Positions 36,247 through 44,554 of a DNA stretch of 64,000 bases are shown here, piece by piece. Position 1 is the stretch's first letter. Each line of letters starts with the position of its first letter. This stretch comes from Engelhardtia mirabilis. GTDB taxonomy: Bacteria; Planctomycetota; UBA1135; GCA-002686595. The stretch covers positions 4,836,001-4,900,000 of the forward strand of contig NZ_CP036287.1 of NCBI RefSeq assembly GCF_007748095.1, in the 5' to 3' direction. The position numbers and the translations under genes are program-made. A model generated the notes under the pieces. It was not told the DNA's origin. It did no database searches and saw nothing but the letters and a program-made list of their open reading frames with translations.

Positions 36247-37892
36247 CCAAGCACATCTTCATCACCGGTGGTGTCGTCTCGAGCCTCGGCAAGGGCCTCT
36301 CGGCGGCCGCCATCGGGATGCTCCTGGAGCGCCGCGGGCTGAAGGTGTCGATGCAGAAGCTCGACCCCTACATCAACGTCGACCCGGGCACCATGAGCCC
36401 CTTCCAGCACGGCGAGGTCTACGTCACCGACGACGGCGCCGAGACCGACCTCGACCTGGGGCACTACGAGCGCTTCACCCACGCGGTGCTGCGTAAGTCG
36501 AGCAACTACACCACCGGCAAGATCTACCAGTCGGTGATCCGCAAGGAGCGCCGCGGCGACTACCTGGGCCGCACGGTACAGGTCATCCCCCACATCACCG
36601 ACGCGATCAAGGAGGCCATCTACGCCGGCGTCACCGATGACGACGTGGACGTGGCCATCACGGAGATCGGCGGCACGGTGGGCGACATCGAGAGCCTGCC
36701 CTTCATGGAGGCGATCCGGCAGTTCGGGCTCGAGAACGATCGCCACGACTGCATGTACGTGCACGTCACCCTGCTGCCCTTCCTGCGCGCGGCGGGTGAG
36801 ATGAAGACCAAGCCGACCCAGCAGTCGGTCGGCAAGCTGCGCGAGATCGGGATCCAGCCGGACATCCTGCTGTGTCGCACCGAGCAGCCCATGACCGAGG
36901 ACATGGCGCGCAAGATCAGCCTGTTCTGCAACGTGCGCAAGGAGGCGGTGATCGAGGAGCGCGACGTCGAGTTCTCGATCTACGAAGTGCCGGTGAGCCT
37001 GATGACGGCCCACACCGACCGCATGATCGTCGATCACCTGCACCTGACCGATCGCGGCGAGCCCGACATCTCCGACTGGATGGCGATGCTGGAACGGATC
37101 CGCGCCTGCGACACGAGGGTCGAGATCGCGGTGGTCGGCAAGTACATCGAGCTGCACGACGCCTACAAGTCGATCTACGAGTCCCTCTCCCACGCGGGCA
37201 TCGCGAACGACTGCGAGATCGTGCTGCGCAAGGTCAGCGCCGAGGACGTGGCCGACCGCGGTCCGGCGGCGGTGCTGGGCGGCGTCCACGGGCTGCTGGT
37301 GCCCGGCGGCTTCGGCGAGCGCGGCCTCGAGGGCAAGATCGAGGCCATTCGCTGGGCCCGCGAGGAGGGCGTGCCCTTCTTCGGGATCTGCCTCGGCATG
37401 CAGTGCGCGGTGATCGAGGCGGCCCGGCACCTGGCCGGGCTCGAGGGCGCCCACACCCTCGAGCATTCGCCCCACACGCCCCATCCGGTGATCCACCTGA
37501 TGGAGGAGCAGAAGGGTGTGGAGAACAAGGGCGGCACCATGCGCCTGGGCGCCTACGACTGCGACCTGGTGCCCGGCAGCCGCGCCCACGACCTGTATGG
37601 CGTGGACCGCATCTCCGAGCGCCACCGCCACCGCTTCGAGTTCAACGACGCCTACCGCGAGCGGCTCGAGGCCGCCGGCCTGCGCGCCACCGGCATCAAC
37701 CCCCAGTTGGGGCTGGTGGAGATCGTCGAGCTGACCGACCACCCCTTCTTCATGGGCGTCCAGTACCACCCCGAGTTCAAGAGCAGGCCCCTGGCCCCCC
37801 ACCCGATCTTCCGCGGCTTCGTGCAGGCCGCTCGCGAGCGGGCCACGGGCAAGTCGAGCGGCGTGCTGCAGCCGCAAGGGACGCGCGCGTGA
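36243..37892 (+). CDS. pyrG: CTP synthase
   Basis: This 549-residue CTP synthase starts at ATG 36243. The synthetase domain has GGVVSSLGKGL and the ATP/Mg site DPYINVDPGTMSP. The C-terminal glutaminase domain has GICLGMQC with nucleophile Cys383 and the His/Glu pair in YHPEF. It makes CTP from UTP, ATP and glutamine. It overlaps kdsB upstream and the DUF1844 gene downstream by 4 bp each. Confidence 0.98.
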   Translation: MTKHIFITGGVVSSLGKGLSAAAIGMLLERRGLKVSMQKLDPYINVDPGTMSPFQHGEVYVTDDGAETDLDLGHYERFTHAVLRKSSNYTTGKIYQSVIRKERRGDYLGRTVQVIPHITDAIKEAIYAGVTDDDVDVAITEIGGTVGDIESLPFMEAIRQFGLENDRHDCMYVHVTLLPFLRAAGEMKTKPTQQSVGKLREIGIQPDILLCRTEQPMTEDMARKISLFCNVRKEAVIEERDVEFSIYEVPVSLMTAHTDRMIVDHLHLTDRGEPDISDWMAMLERIRACDTRVEIAVVGKYIELHDAYKSIYESLSHAGIANDCEIVLRKVSAEDVADRGPAAVLGGVHGLLVPGGFGERGLEGKIEAIRWAREEGVPFFGICLGMQCAVIEAARHLAGLEGAHTLEHSPHTPHPVIHLMEEQKGVENKGGTMRLGAYDCDLVPGSRAHDLYGVDRISERHRHRFEFNDAYRERLEAAGLRATGINPQLGLVEIVELTDHPFFMGVQYHPEFKSRPLAPHPIFRGFVQAARERATGKSSGVLQPQGTRA

Positions 37893-38149
37893 GTGAGCAA
37901 GCGATGCTCCCCGGGGGCGACTTCAAGCTGTTCCTGACCCGCCTCGGCTACCAGGCGATGCTGAGCCTGGGTCTGATCGAAAACCCCGCCACGGGCAAGG
38001 CCCGGCGCGAGGAGAGCCAGGCGCGGATGGTCCTGCAGGACCTGCGGATGCTGGCCCACAAGACCGAGGGCAACCTCGACATCGACGAGATGGAGGCGCT
38101 CACGAACCTCGTGCGCGACCTCGAGCGGCACCTGGGCGAGGACGAGTAG
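37889..38149 (+). CDS. DUF1844 domain small protein
   Basis: GTG 37889 overlaps the pyrG stop by 4 bp and gives 86 residues. The pattern FKLFLTRLGYQAMLSLGLI, PATGKARRE, then AHKTEGNLDIDEMEAL and a terminal Leu-rich helix is the DUF1844 family. The family occurs in planctomycetes, acidobacteria and others; its function is unknown. It is the last gene in the kdsB-pyrG chain. Confidence 0.88.
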   Translation: MSEQAMLPGGDFKLFLTRLGYQAMLSLGLIENPATGKARREESQARMVLQDLRMLAHKTEGNLDIDEMEALTNLVRDLERHLGEDE

Positions 38150-38215
38150 GCCCGCGGGCGCGGTCCGTCGGGGATTTCGCTGCACCCCCTCCCGATCGGT
38201 GACGTCGAGGGGACG

Positions 38216-38809
38216 ATGGGCCTCGTCCTCGCCACCGTGAGAGCCACGACACAGCCGACCCCCGACCCGGGTCGGGAGCGGGCGGATGCCGAGCTCCTGG
38301 CCGCGCTGGATCCCGACGACCCCCAGGGGGCGCGGAGGGCGTTGGCGGAGCTCTACGCCCGCCACGGGGCGGCGGTGCTGTCGTTCCTGGAGCGGACGTT
38401 GCGCGACCGGAGCTCCGCGGAGGACGCCCTGCAGGACGTGTTCCTCAGCGTCGCGCGCCACGGACGCGAGCAGCGTGGTTCATCCGTGCGAGCCTGGATG
38501 CTCCGCATCGCGGCCAACCGAGTGCGCGACGAGCGGCGCTCGCGGGACCGACGCGACCGGCGCGAGCGCGCCGCGGCTCGCGAGGAGCTGCACCACCAGC
38601 ACGCCCCCACCCTGCTCGACGAGGAGTTGGAGACTGCCCTGTCCCAGCTGCCGGCGAACCTGCGCGCGGCGCTCGAGCTGCGCTTCGCCCAGGACCTGAC
38701 CCACGCCGAGGTCGCCCGGACCCTCGGCGTCTCCCTACGTACCGCCAAGAGCTGGAGCGCCCAGGGCCTGGAGGTCCTGCGCCGACGGCTCGACGGAGAT
38801 CTACGATGA
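38216..38809 (+). CDS. ECF-type RNA polymerase sigma factor
   Basis: This 197-residue protein has region 2 (ALAELYARHGAAVLSFLERTL, DALQDVFLSVARH, AWMLRIAANRVRDERR) and region 4 (LSQLPANLRAALELRFAQDL, HAEVARTLGVSLRTAKSW). Both are needed for -10 and -35 recognition. No region 3 is present, as expected for ECF factors. Its stop overlaps the next gene, a small one-helix protein that could act as the anti-sigma partner. No autoregulated promoter was identified in the 66-bp upstream gap. Confidence 0.93.
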   Translation: MGLVLATVRATTQPTPDPGRERADAELLAALDPDDPQGARRALAELYARHGAAVLSFLERTLRDRSSAEDALQDVFLSVARHGREQRGSSVRAWMLRIAANRVRDERRSRDRRDRRERAAAREELHHQHAPTLLDEELETALSQLPANLRAALELRFAQDLTHAEVARTLGVSLRTAKSWSAQGLEVLRRRLDGDLR

Positions 38810-39063
38810 ACGAGACCTTGGAACAGCGCCTGGCCCTGCGCGGCCGTGCGCGACTCGAAGCCCCGCGCGAGCTGCTCGAGCTGGCCTTCCCCGAGCCCCC
38901 CGCCGAGCGCCACGAGCGCGGCCCAGTGCTCGCCATCGGCGTCGCCGCAGCAGGGGCCCTGGCCCTGCCGGCGGTGCGGGTGCAGGCGGACAGTGCCTTC
39001 GAGCGGCGCGCGGCGGCGATCACCCTCGAGCTGGCTACGGCCTTGACGGAATTGCCTCGATGA
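38806..39063 (+). CDS. Small single-pass membrane protein, possible anti-sigma partner
   Basis: This 85-residue protein starts at ATG 38806, overlapping the sigma-factor stop by 4 bp, and its own stop overlaps the next start. The N-terminal 40 residues are charged and helical (RLALRGRARLEAPRELLELA). They are followed by one membrane segment (PVLAIGVAAAGALALPAVRV) and a short extracytoplasmic helix. Size, topology and coupling suit a minimal anti-sigma factor. There is no zinc-binding HxxxCxxC motif, so the role is inferred from position only. Confidence 0.7.
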   Translation: MNETLEQRLALRGRARLEAPRELLELAFPEPPAERHERGPVLAIGVAAAGALALPAVRVQADSAFERRAAAITLELATALTELPR

Positions 39064-39698
39064 GCGCCATGGATCACGGCCTACGGCAGACGCGCGCGGC
39101 CCTGCACCTCGGCGCTTGGATGGCGCTGATCATCCTCATCCCGGCAATGTTCCTCCCCACGGCACTGCCAGGAGAGGGCTTCGACCTGAGCTTCAGCCTC
39201 GGCGGGTGGTTCCAGGACTCCCTGCCGAGCGCGGTGGCCGTGACGATCCCCGGCTTGGCCGCGGCCTGGTTCGCCACGGGCGGACGGGGCCTGCGCGCCG
39301 GCCTGCGTCAGATCGCGGGGGTGGGTCGCGAGTCGGAGGCGGCGACCGCTGTCCGGGCCCTGGCCAGCGCCTCGCGCGCGACGATGGCCACCGGACTCGT
39401 GCTCGCCATCAGCAGCCTGATCATCGCCAGTGCCGTCGCCGCGGGAGCCACGGACGCAGCGCCCGCATTCCTGGCCGAGGGGATCACCCTCGGCCTCTTG
39501 CCCCCGGCCTACGCCCTGCTCATCGGGCGCTGCGCCCTCGGCGCGTGTGCTTCGAATGCTGCCTCGCGGGCCGGCGAGCGCCACGGACGAACCCAACGAG
39601 GTTGGGCCGAGGTCTCGGTTCCGCTCCTGCTGGTAATGATCCCGGCGGTGTTGGTGCTCTTCACCCTGCTGGACTTCCGCGTCCTGAATCCCCGCTGA
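39060..39698 (+). CDS. Polytopic membrane protein, loosely MotA/TolQ-like
   Basis: This 212-residue protein has about five membrane segments and starts at ATG 39060, overlapping the small membrane gene. A segment ASASRATMATGLVLAISSLIIA and a later GITLGLLPPAYALLIG recall the MotA/TolQ/ExbB pattern of two pore helices, but the match is weak. No enzyme motif is present. It is coupled to the sigma-factor operon and followed 10 bp later by a second membrane protein of similar character. Confidence 0.65.
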   Translation: MSAMDHGLRQTRAALHLGAWMALIILIPAMFLPTALPGEGFDLSFSLGGWFQDSLPSAVAVTIPGLAAAWFATGGRGLRAGLRQIAGVGRESEAATAVRALASASRATMATGLVLAISSLIIASAVAAGATDAAPAFLAEGITLGLLPPAYALLIGRCALGACASNAASRAGERHGRTQRGWAEVSVPLLLVMIPAVLVLFTLLDFRVLNPR

Positions 39699-39708
39699 CA
39701 GCTTCGCC

Positions 39709-40200
39709 ATGAACATCCAACGACTCCTCGGTCTGCTCGGCGCCGTCGCTGCCGGCCCCCTCGCCCTGCGCCTCGCGGGACTCGACTTGACCCTGCTCTG
39801 GGCGCCGCAACAGCTCCTGCTGGTCGCGGCCCTGCCCTTCATCCTCCAGGCCCTGGCCAGCGGCGGGTTCTCGGCCCCACGCGCCTTCGCTCTCGCGTTC
39901 GCGAGCGATCTCGACGATCGCCCCACCGACGCACGCGAGGCGGCGGGGTCGATCCTGCGCGAGCTCGGCGGCCTGGCCGTGGCCGTGGGCGCCCTGTCGT
40001 TCCTGCTCGGCCTGATCTCGCTCTTCGTGCTACTGGCCGCGACCTCCGGCCAGGCCAGCCCGGTCGAGACCATCGTCGGCCTCGGCTCGGCCATGCTCGG
40101 CCCGGTCTACGGCATCCTGCTCAAGGCGCTGGTCTACGACCCACTCGCCACCGCGATCGAACCGGCGCCGGGGGAGTTGGCGGCAGCCTTCGATGCCTAG
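39709..40200 (+). CDS. Small membrane protein, loosely MotA/TolQ-like
   Basis: This 163-residue protein has about four hydrophobic segments. GGLAVAVGALSFLLGLISLF and SAMLGPVYGILLKALVYDPLA again recall the two pore helices of MotA/TolQ proteins, the latter resembling their final 'ALvTTxYGlxLA' helix. It may form a hetero-oligomer with the preceding protein. Its stop codon overlaps, tail to tail, that of nosL (shared CTAG at 40197-40200). The family is not recognised with confidence. Confidence 0.65.
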   Translation: MNIQRLLGLLGAVAAGPLALRLAGLDLTLLWAPQQLLLVAALPFILQALASGGFSAPRAFALAFASDLDDRPTDAREAAGSILRELGGLAVAVGALSFLLGLISLFVLLAATSGQASPVETIVGLGSAMLGPVYGILLKALVYDPLATAIEPAPGELAAAFDA

Positions 40201-40640
40201 CGGGCGCGCAGCTGGTGGAACTCGAGGACCTCTCCGGGGAGCTCGAGCCCCAGCTCGACCGCCGCGTCGCGATCAGCGAATGCAGCCAGCCCAGAGGCCA
40301 TGGGGGTGAGCAACGCGTCGGAGCGCAGGTACCAGGCGGACTCCGCCTCGACCCACTGTTCCGTCCCATGGTCATGCACCCAGCGCGCCAGCACTTCGTA
40401 CTCGGGGTGCTCGCGCTCGTGGATCAGCTGATCGCCGAGATCGTCGAAGAGCAGCGCACGCCCCCCGCCGCGCTCGTCGCGCACGACCAGTGCCGTCGCG
40501 AAGCGCAGGTCGCTGATGATCATGTCGCACTCGGCGCAGACCGAGGCGTCGGGCACGATCGTCGGCGGCGCGTCCGGGTCCGCGGCCCCGCAGGCGGAGA
40601 TCGCGGCGCAGACCGGTACCAGGGCTGCGAGCACCCTCAC
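40197..40640 (-). CDS. nosL: NosL copper chaperone lipoprotein
   Basis: GTG 40640 overlaps the nosY stop (GTGA) and gives 147 residues. A signal with lipobox (AAISAC) anchors it in a membrane facing the periplasm. The mature part begins with CAECDMIIS, the C-x2-C-x-M copper-binding motif of NosL, and continues with ERE, YLRSDALLTPMASGLAAF typical of the family. NosL delivers Cu(I) for the CuZ centre of N2O reductase. It is the last gene of the nos operon. Confidence 0.92.
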   Translation of the reverse strand: MRVLAALVPVCAAISACGAADPDAPPTIVPDASVCAECDMIISDLRFATALVVRDERGGGRALLFDDLGDQLIHEREHPEYEVLARWVHDHGTEQWVEAESAWYLRSDALLTPMASGLAAFADRDAAVELGLELPGEVLEFHQLRAR

Positions 40641-41530
40641 GCCGTCGAGCTCCGCGAGAAGCCGAAGGCCGCCACGGCGAAGGCCAGCATTCCCCAGGCA
40701 CAGAGGACGCCGAAGAGCAGCCAGGGAAGGCGTTCCCCCCAGGTCTGGCTGGCGTACACCCCCACCGGGCCGAGCACATCGAGGGAGCTCTCGAGGCCCT
40801 GCACCACGCCCAGCTTGAAGGCCTGCAGCGGGTTCAGGACCGACAGGGCGAAGAGCTCCTGCACGCGCAGCTTGAAGAGCACGCTGCCCGCCATCAGACC
40901 GAGGTCGCTGAGCAGAACGAGGAACAGCCAAGTGAACAGGGCCACGCCGGTGGCGACGCTCGACTTGCGCGAGAAGACCGAGATCACGAAGCCCAGGGCG
41001 AGCATCACCAGGGCCAGCAGGCTGGTCGCCGCGACGAGCATCACGAAGGAGTCGATTCCGACCGCGCCGCGCGAGGCCAGGACCAGAGCCGAGAGGCCGA
41101 AGCCCCCGCACAGGCAGGCGACGAAGGCCGCGGCCAGGCCGAGGAACTTGCCCAGCAGGACCTCCCAGCGGGAGACCGGTTGGGCCACCAGGTAGATTAG
41201 CGTGCCGCGCTCCCGTTCGCCGGCCAGGCTGCCGGCACCGGCGGTCAACGCCATCAGCGGCACCACCAGCATGATCAGGTTCAGGAGACCGGCTGCGGTG
41301 CGGCCGAACCCGGCCAGGCCCTCGGAGCCGGCGCTGGCCAGGGAGACGTACGAGACCGACACGGAAAGCGCCGCGAAGGCCAAGCCGTAGAGCACGAACC
41401 AGCGGCTGGTGAGCGCCTCGCGCAGCTCGCGGCGCGCGAAGGCGAGCACGCAGGTGAAGCTGGAGGCCAGGGCAGGGGTCATGGCTCGAGGCGCCTCGAG
41501 TCCGGGTCGATGGATGGCTAGCTCGATCAT
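40637..41530 (-). CDS. nosY: NosY ABC transporter permease
   Basis: This 297-residue permease starts at ATG 41530, overlapping nosF, and has six membrane segments in the ABC-2 layout (RRELREALTSRWFVLYGLAF; GERERGTLIYLVAQPVSRWE). The ERxxGTL-QPVSR region is typical of NosY. With NosF and NosD it forms the complex that powers NosZ maturation, probably by handling a copper or sulfur species in the periplasm. It is overlapped by nosL at its stop. Confidence 0.92.
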   Translation of the reverse strand: MIELAIHRPGLEAPRAMTPALASSFTCVLAFARRELREALTSRWFVLYGLAFAALSVSVSYVSLASAGSEGLAGFGRTAAGLLNLIMLVVPLMALTAGAGSLAGERERGTLIYLVAQPVSRWEVLLGKFLGLAAAFVACLCGGFGLSALVLASRGAVGIDSFVMLVAATSLLALVMLALGFVISVFSRKSSVATGVALFTWLFLVLLSDLGLMAGSVLFKLRVQELFALSVLNPLQAFKLGVVQGLESSLDVLGPVGVYASQTWGERLPWLLFGVLCAWGMLAFAVAAFGFSRSSTA

Positions 41531-42369
41531 TGAATTGCTCCCTGCGCGTCGCCGCGCACCGCCTCACAGACGCCGCTCCGCGCAAGCTGATCCGCGCCCG
41601 GCGCGAGCTCGTCGCGGACGCCGTCGAGCACCTCGATACCCGCCGCCGCCAGCACCTCGAGCGCGCGCTCTCGATCTGAATCGGGGATGTGCAGCGTGGA
41701 GCGCGGTCCGCCGTCGCCACTGGGCCAGAGTTCGTCCGGCGTGGCCGTTCGCACCAGCCGTCCGCCGTCGAGTACGAGGACGCGATCGGCCAGGGCCCGC
41801 ACCTCCTCGGGCCGGTGGGACGAGAACAGCACTGTCTTGCCGCTGCGCCGCAGCTCGCGCAGGCTCTCCACGACCTGGGCGCGACCGGCGGCGTCGAGGT
41901 TCGACGTGGGCTCGTCCATCACCACCACCGGCGGATCGCCGAGGGTCGCGACAGCCAGGGCCAGGCGCTGCTTCATGCCTCCGGAGAGGTCGCGCACGCG
42001 CTTGCGCTCATGACCCGCGAGACCGGCACGGGCGAGGATCTCGGCAGCGCGTCCCAGGCTCTCGACGCGCAGCCGCGCGAAGAAGGCCAGGGCAGCACCG
42101 ACGCGCATGTCGTCGTGGAAGGCCAGCTCCTGGGGCACGTATCCGATGCGCGCTCGCACCGCCTTGCCCTGTCGGCGAGCATCGAGCCCGTCGACCTCGA
42201 CGCTGCCTCCGTGCCGCAGGGCACCGAGCAGACAGCGCAAGAGCGTCGTCTTGCCGGCGCCGTTGCCACCCCACAGGGCGACCGCCTCGCCAGCCTCGAC
42301 GTCGAAGCTCACTTCGCTCAGGGCGCACACGCGCCCGAAGCGCTTGGTCAGGTCCCGAATGGTGATCAT
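41527..42369 (-). CDS. nosF: NosF ABC transporter ATPase
   Basis: This 280-residue ATPase starts at ATG 42369. Walker A is GGNGAGKTT, the ABC signature is DLSGGMKQRLALA, Walker B is VVVMDEPTSNLD, and SSHRPEEVRAL holds the switch histidine. It supplies energy to NosY for NosZ maturation. Its start overlaps the nosD stop by one base and its stop overlaps nosY, so the order nosD-F-Y-L is tightly coupled. A short C-terminal extension (ERALEVLAAAGIEVLDG) is common in NosF. Confidence 0.94.
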   Translation of the reverse strand: MITIRDLTKRFGRVCALSEVSFDVEAGEAVALWGGNGAGKTTLLRCLLGALRHGGSVEVDGLDARRQGKAVRARIGYVPQELAFHDDMRVGAALAFFARLRVESLGRAAEILARAGLAGHERKRVRDLSGGMKQRLALAVATLGDPPVVVMDEPTSNLDAAGRAQVVESLRELRRSGKTVLFSSHRPEEVRALADRVLVLDGGRLVRTATPDELWPSGDGGPRSTLHIPDSDRERALEVLAAAGIEVLDGVRDELAPGADQLARSGVCEAVRGDAQGAIQ

Positions 42370-43805
42370 CAGCAGACCTCGGTTCCAGGGGCGGCGGCGC
42401 GCAGGGCGCCCAATCCGATCGCGGTGCTCACCCCGAGCAACGCGAGGCCCAGGGCCACCTGGCCCAAGTTCCCGCGGTCGGGGCCCGGCCCCACGCGTCG
42501 CGAGGCAGGCGGCGACATGAGTGGATCAGGATCCACGAACTTCGGCGCCGGGCGCAGCTCGGGCAGGGCCCGTGCCGTGAACTCGATCGCCCGTTGGGCC
42601 GGGCTGTGCACGAACAGGCGCAGGTTGGGCTCACGGGCCAGGAGGTCCTCGAACAGGTACCGGGGCTCGTAGGCCAGGTCGCCCAGGCCATCGCCATCGA
42701 GGTCGAAGCCGGGGTAGTCGGACCAGTAGTTCCCGCGCGGTCCGGCCTCCGTCAGCTCGTGGAAGGCGTTCCCGGAGAGCTCTCCGCGCCCGTGCACGGT
42801 CACCTGCTCCTCGTTCTCCACGAAGCCGTTCTCCGTGATGACGTTGCGTCGGGTGTTGGGCGTGACAAGCATGCCGACCTTGTTGTAGACGAACTGGTTG
42901 TTCGCGATGCGACCGACGGCGTCGACGCTGGAGGGCGAGTTGTCCAGGTACACACCGACGCGGTTGGCGACGAAAAGGTTGTCCTCGAGCAAGATGTCGT
43001 CGCAGTCCTTGAGACCCGCGCCGTAGCCGCTGGGCCCGCGGTTCTGCCGTAGGGAGTTCCCGCGCAGCGTGATGCGCCGGCTGTACATCAGGTAGATGCC
43101 AACGGAGTTCTGGTGCAGCCGGTTGTCCGCGACGTTCGTCTCGTGGCTGTACATGAAGTGCAGCCCGTAGCGGCTGTCGGCCACATCGTTGCGCTCGATC
43201 GTCAAGCGCTCGGAGTACCACAGGACCAGGTCCCGCACGCCGCGCAGCCAGTTGTCCGAGACGACGCAGTCGTGGCTCCACCACAGACGGATCCCGTCAC
43301 CGCGGCGCCCGGCCTCCAGGGGCATCCCGACGATGCGGTTGCGACGCACGATCGAGTCCGACGCCATGCGCAGGTCGATCCCGAAGAGCACGTCCTCCAG
43401 GACGTTGTCCTCGATGATCGACGGTCCGACTTCGGCGCGGATCCCGGCCGGCTCACGGTCGACCCCCGCGCCGCTGCCGCGCACGTGCAGTCCGCGCAGG
43501 GTCACCCCCGGCGCCAGGATGGTCACCACGGTGCCCTCCCCGCCGCCGTCGATCACGACCTCGCCGCGACCCTCGAGCACCACGGAGCGCTCGATCACCA
43601 GGTTCCCCACGTAGGTCCCGGCCGGGATCTGGATCGTCTCGCCGTCCGAGGACGCCTCGATCAGGGCGACGATCCGCTCGACCCCGAGGGTGCGCGTGTC
43701 GTCGACTGCCGCCGCGCTCGCCGCGACACCGAGGATCGCGAACCCGAGCGCCGACACCAGCATCCGCCGACGGCTGCCGGTCGGAGAGGCTAGCCCAGCA
43801 ACCAT
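42369..43805 (-). CDS. nosD: NosD periplasmic copper-processing protein
   Basis: ATG 43805 gives 478 residues; it touches the stop of the upstream membrane gene by one base. A signal-like segment (MLVSALGFAILGVAASAAA) is followed by a right-handed beta-helix of CASH repeats: IEDNVLEDVLFGIDLR, VVSDNWLRGVRDLVLWYS, ADNRLHQNSVGIYLMYS, VANRVGVYLDNSPSS. The conserved GNYWSDYPGFDLDGDGLGD block near the end is diagnostic of NosD. A C-terminal membrane segment (LGQVALGLALLGVSTAIGL) anchors the protein. It works with NosF/NosY in assembling the CuZ cluster. Confidence 0.95.
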   Translation of the reverse strand: MVAGLASPTGSRRRMLVSALGFAILGVAASAAAVDDTRTLGVERIVALIEASSDGETIQIPAGTYVGNLVIERSVVLEGRGEVVIDGGGEGTVVTILAPGVTLRGLHVRGSGAGVDREPAGIRAEVGPSIIEDNVLEDVLFGIDLRMASDSIVRRNRIVGMPLEAGRRGDGIRLWWSHDCVVSDNWLRGVRDLVLWYSERLTIERNDVADSRYGLHFMYSHETNVADNRLHQNSVGIYLMYSRRITLRGNSLRQNRGPSGYGAGLKDCDDILLEDNLFVANRVGVYLDNSPSSVDAVGRIANNQFVYNKVGMLVTPNTRRNVITENGFVENEEQVTVHGRGELSGNAFHELTEAGPRGNYWSDYPGFDLDGDGLGDLAYEPRYLFEDLLAREPNLRLFVHSPAQRAIEFTARALPELRPAPKFVDPDPLMSPPASRRVGPGPDRGNLGQVALGLALLGVSTAIGLGALRAAAPGTEVC

Positions 43806-44470
43806 CAGTGGGCACCGCTCTTGGCCTCTATGACCAACGGGCGGAAGGCGCGTCGATGGAACCACAGGGCCAGCAGCATCACGACCGAGGCCCCGATGGC
43901 GAGCCAAAGACCTGTCCCTGGCTCCGCGATCGTCTTGAACTGGCCGATCTCCCCCACGCCGAGGATCGGCGGGACGAAGGGCTCGATCGAGTTCGACAGT
44001 GGCGCATAGGGATCCAAGTTCGTCCCGAAGTGGCTCATCCACAGGTGTAGGTCGAGCAGGAAGATCGCCGGGAAGAGGATCCCTGGCAGGATCAAGAGCG
44101 TCGCCCAGCGGCGGTGTACCAGAGCGGCAATCTCGAGCATCACGACCAGCCCGACCAACGCGAAGACGCCGTAGCGCCGCTCGAGCTGTGCCGCCTCGCC
44201 GAGCGGCCGCATCCCGATGTAGTGGTTGAGCCCGTCGATCTCCGCCACGTCCCCGCCGAGATTGTTGACGTAGGCCGTGAGGTGCAGGTTGTCCGGGTAC
44301 TGGGGCGCCACCAGGTCCATCTCCCAATAGGGCAGGAACAGGGACACCAGGATCAGGATCCGGGCCGCCAGCAGCAGCAGGTACGGCAGGCGGTAGCGCA
44401 GGCCGTCGTCGGCCATGGCGTCGGAGTCGACCCGCGGGCCGGCGACCTTCTGGAGCAGCGTGGAGGACAT
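43805..44470 (-). CDS. NosB-like membrane protein of the nos operon
   Basis: This 221-residue protein has about five membrane segments. The extracytoplasmic loop between the first two contains YPDNLHLTAYVNNLGG and EIDGLNHYIGMRPLGE, patterns I associate with the membrane protein found next to clade II nosZ genes. Its position, between nosZ and nosD, matches nosB of Wolinella-type clusters, whose function is unknown. It follows nosZ by 84 bp, with a strong hairpin in the gap, and overlaps nosD by one base. The nosB name is a proposal from position and topology. Confidence 0.75.
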   Translation of the reverse strand: MSSTLLQKVAGPRVDSDAMADDGLRYRLPYLLLLAARILILVSLFLPYWEMDLVAPQYPDNLHLTAYVNNLGGDVAEIDGLNHYIGMRPLGEAAQLERRYGVFALVGLVVMLEIAALVHRRWATLLILPGILFPAIFLLDLHLWMSHFGTNLDPYAPLSNSIEPFVPPILGVGEIGQFKTIAEPGTGLWLAIGASVVMLLALWFHRRAFRPLVIEAKSGAH

Positions 44471-44518
44471 CGAGGTCCCCTTCGGTTGGGAGCTGAGGGA
44501 CGGACGGGCGATATGGTG

Positions 44519-44544
44519 GCGGGCGCCGGCGATCCGGCGCCCGC
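44519..44544 (-). terminator. Hairpin between nosZ and the NosB-like gene
   Basis: An 11-bp perfect stem (GCGGGCGCCGG 44519-44529 with CCGGCGCCCGC 44534-44544, loop CGAT) begins 11 bp after the nosZ stop, inside the operon. It lacks a T-tract. It may be a partial terminator or a stabiliser of the nosZ mRNA 3' end, giving more nosZ than nosBDFYL transcript. Confidence 0.6.
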
Positions 44545-44554
44545 CCGGACGCGA

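Noticed and set aside
36234..37877. A long minus-strand frame opposite pyrG
   Set aside because: It is the antisense of a certain CTP synthase gene, with no motif and biased composition.
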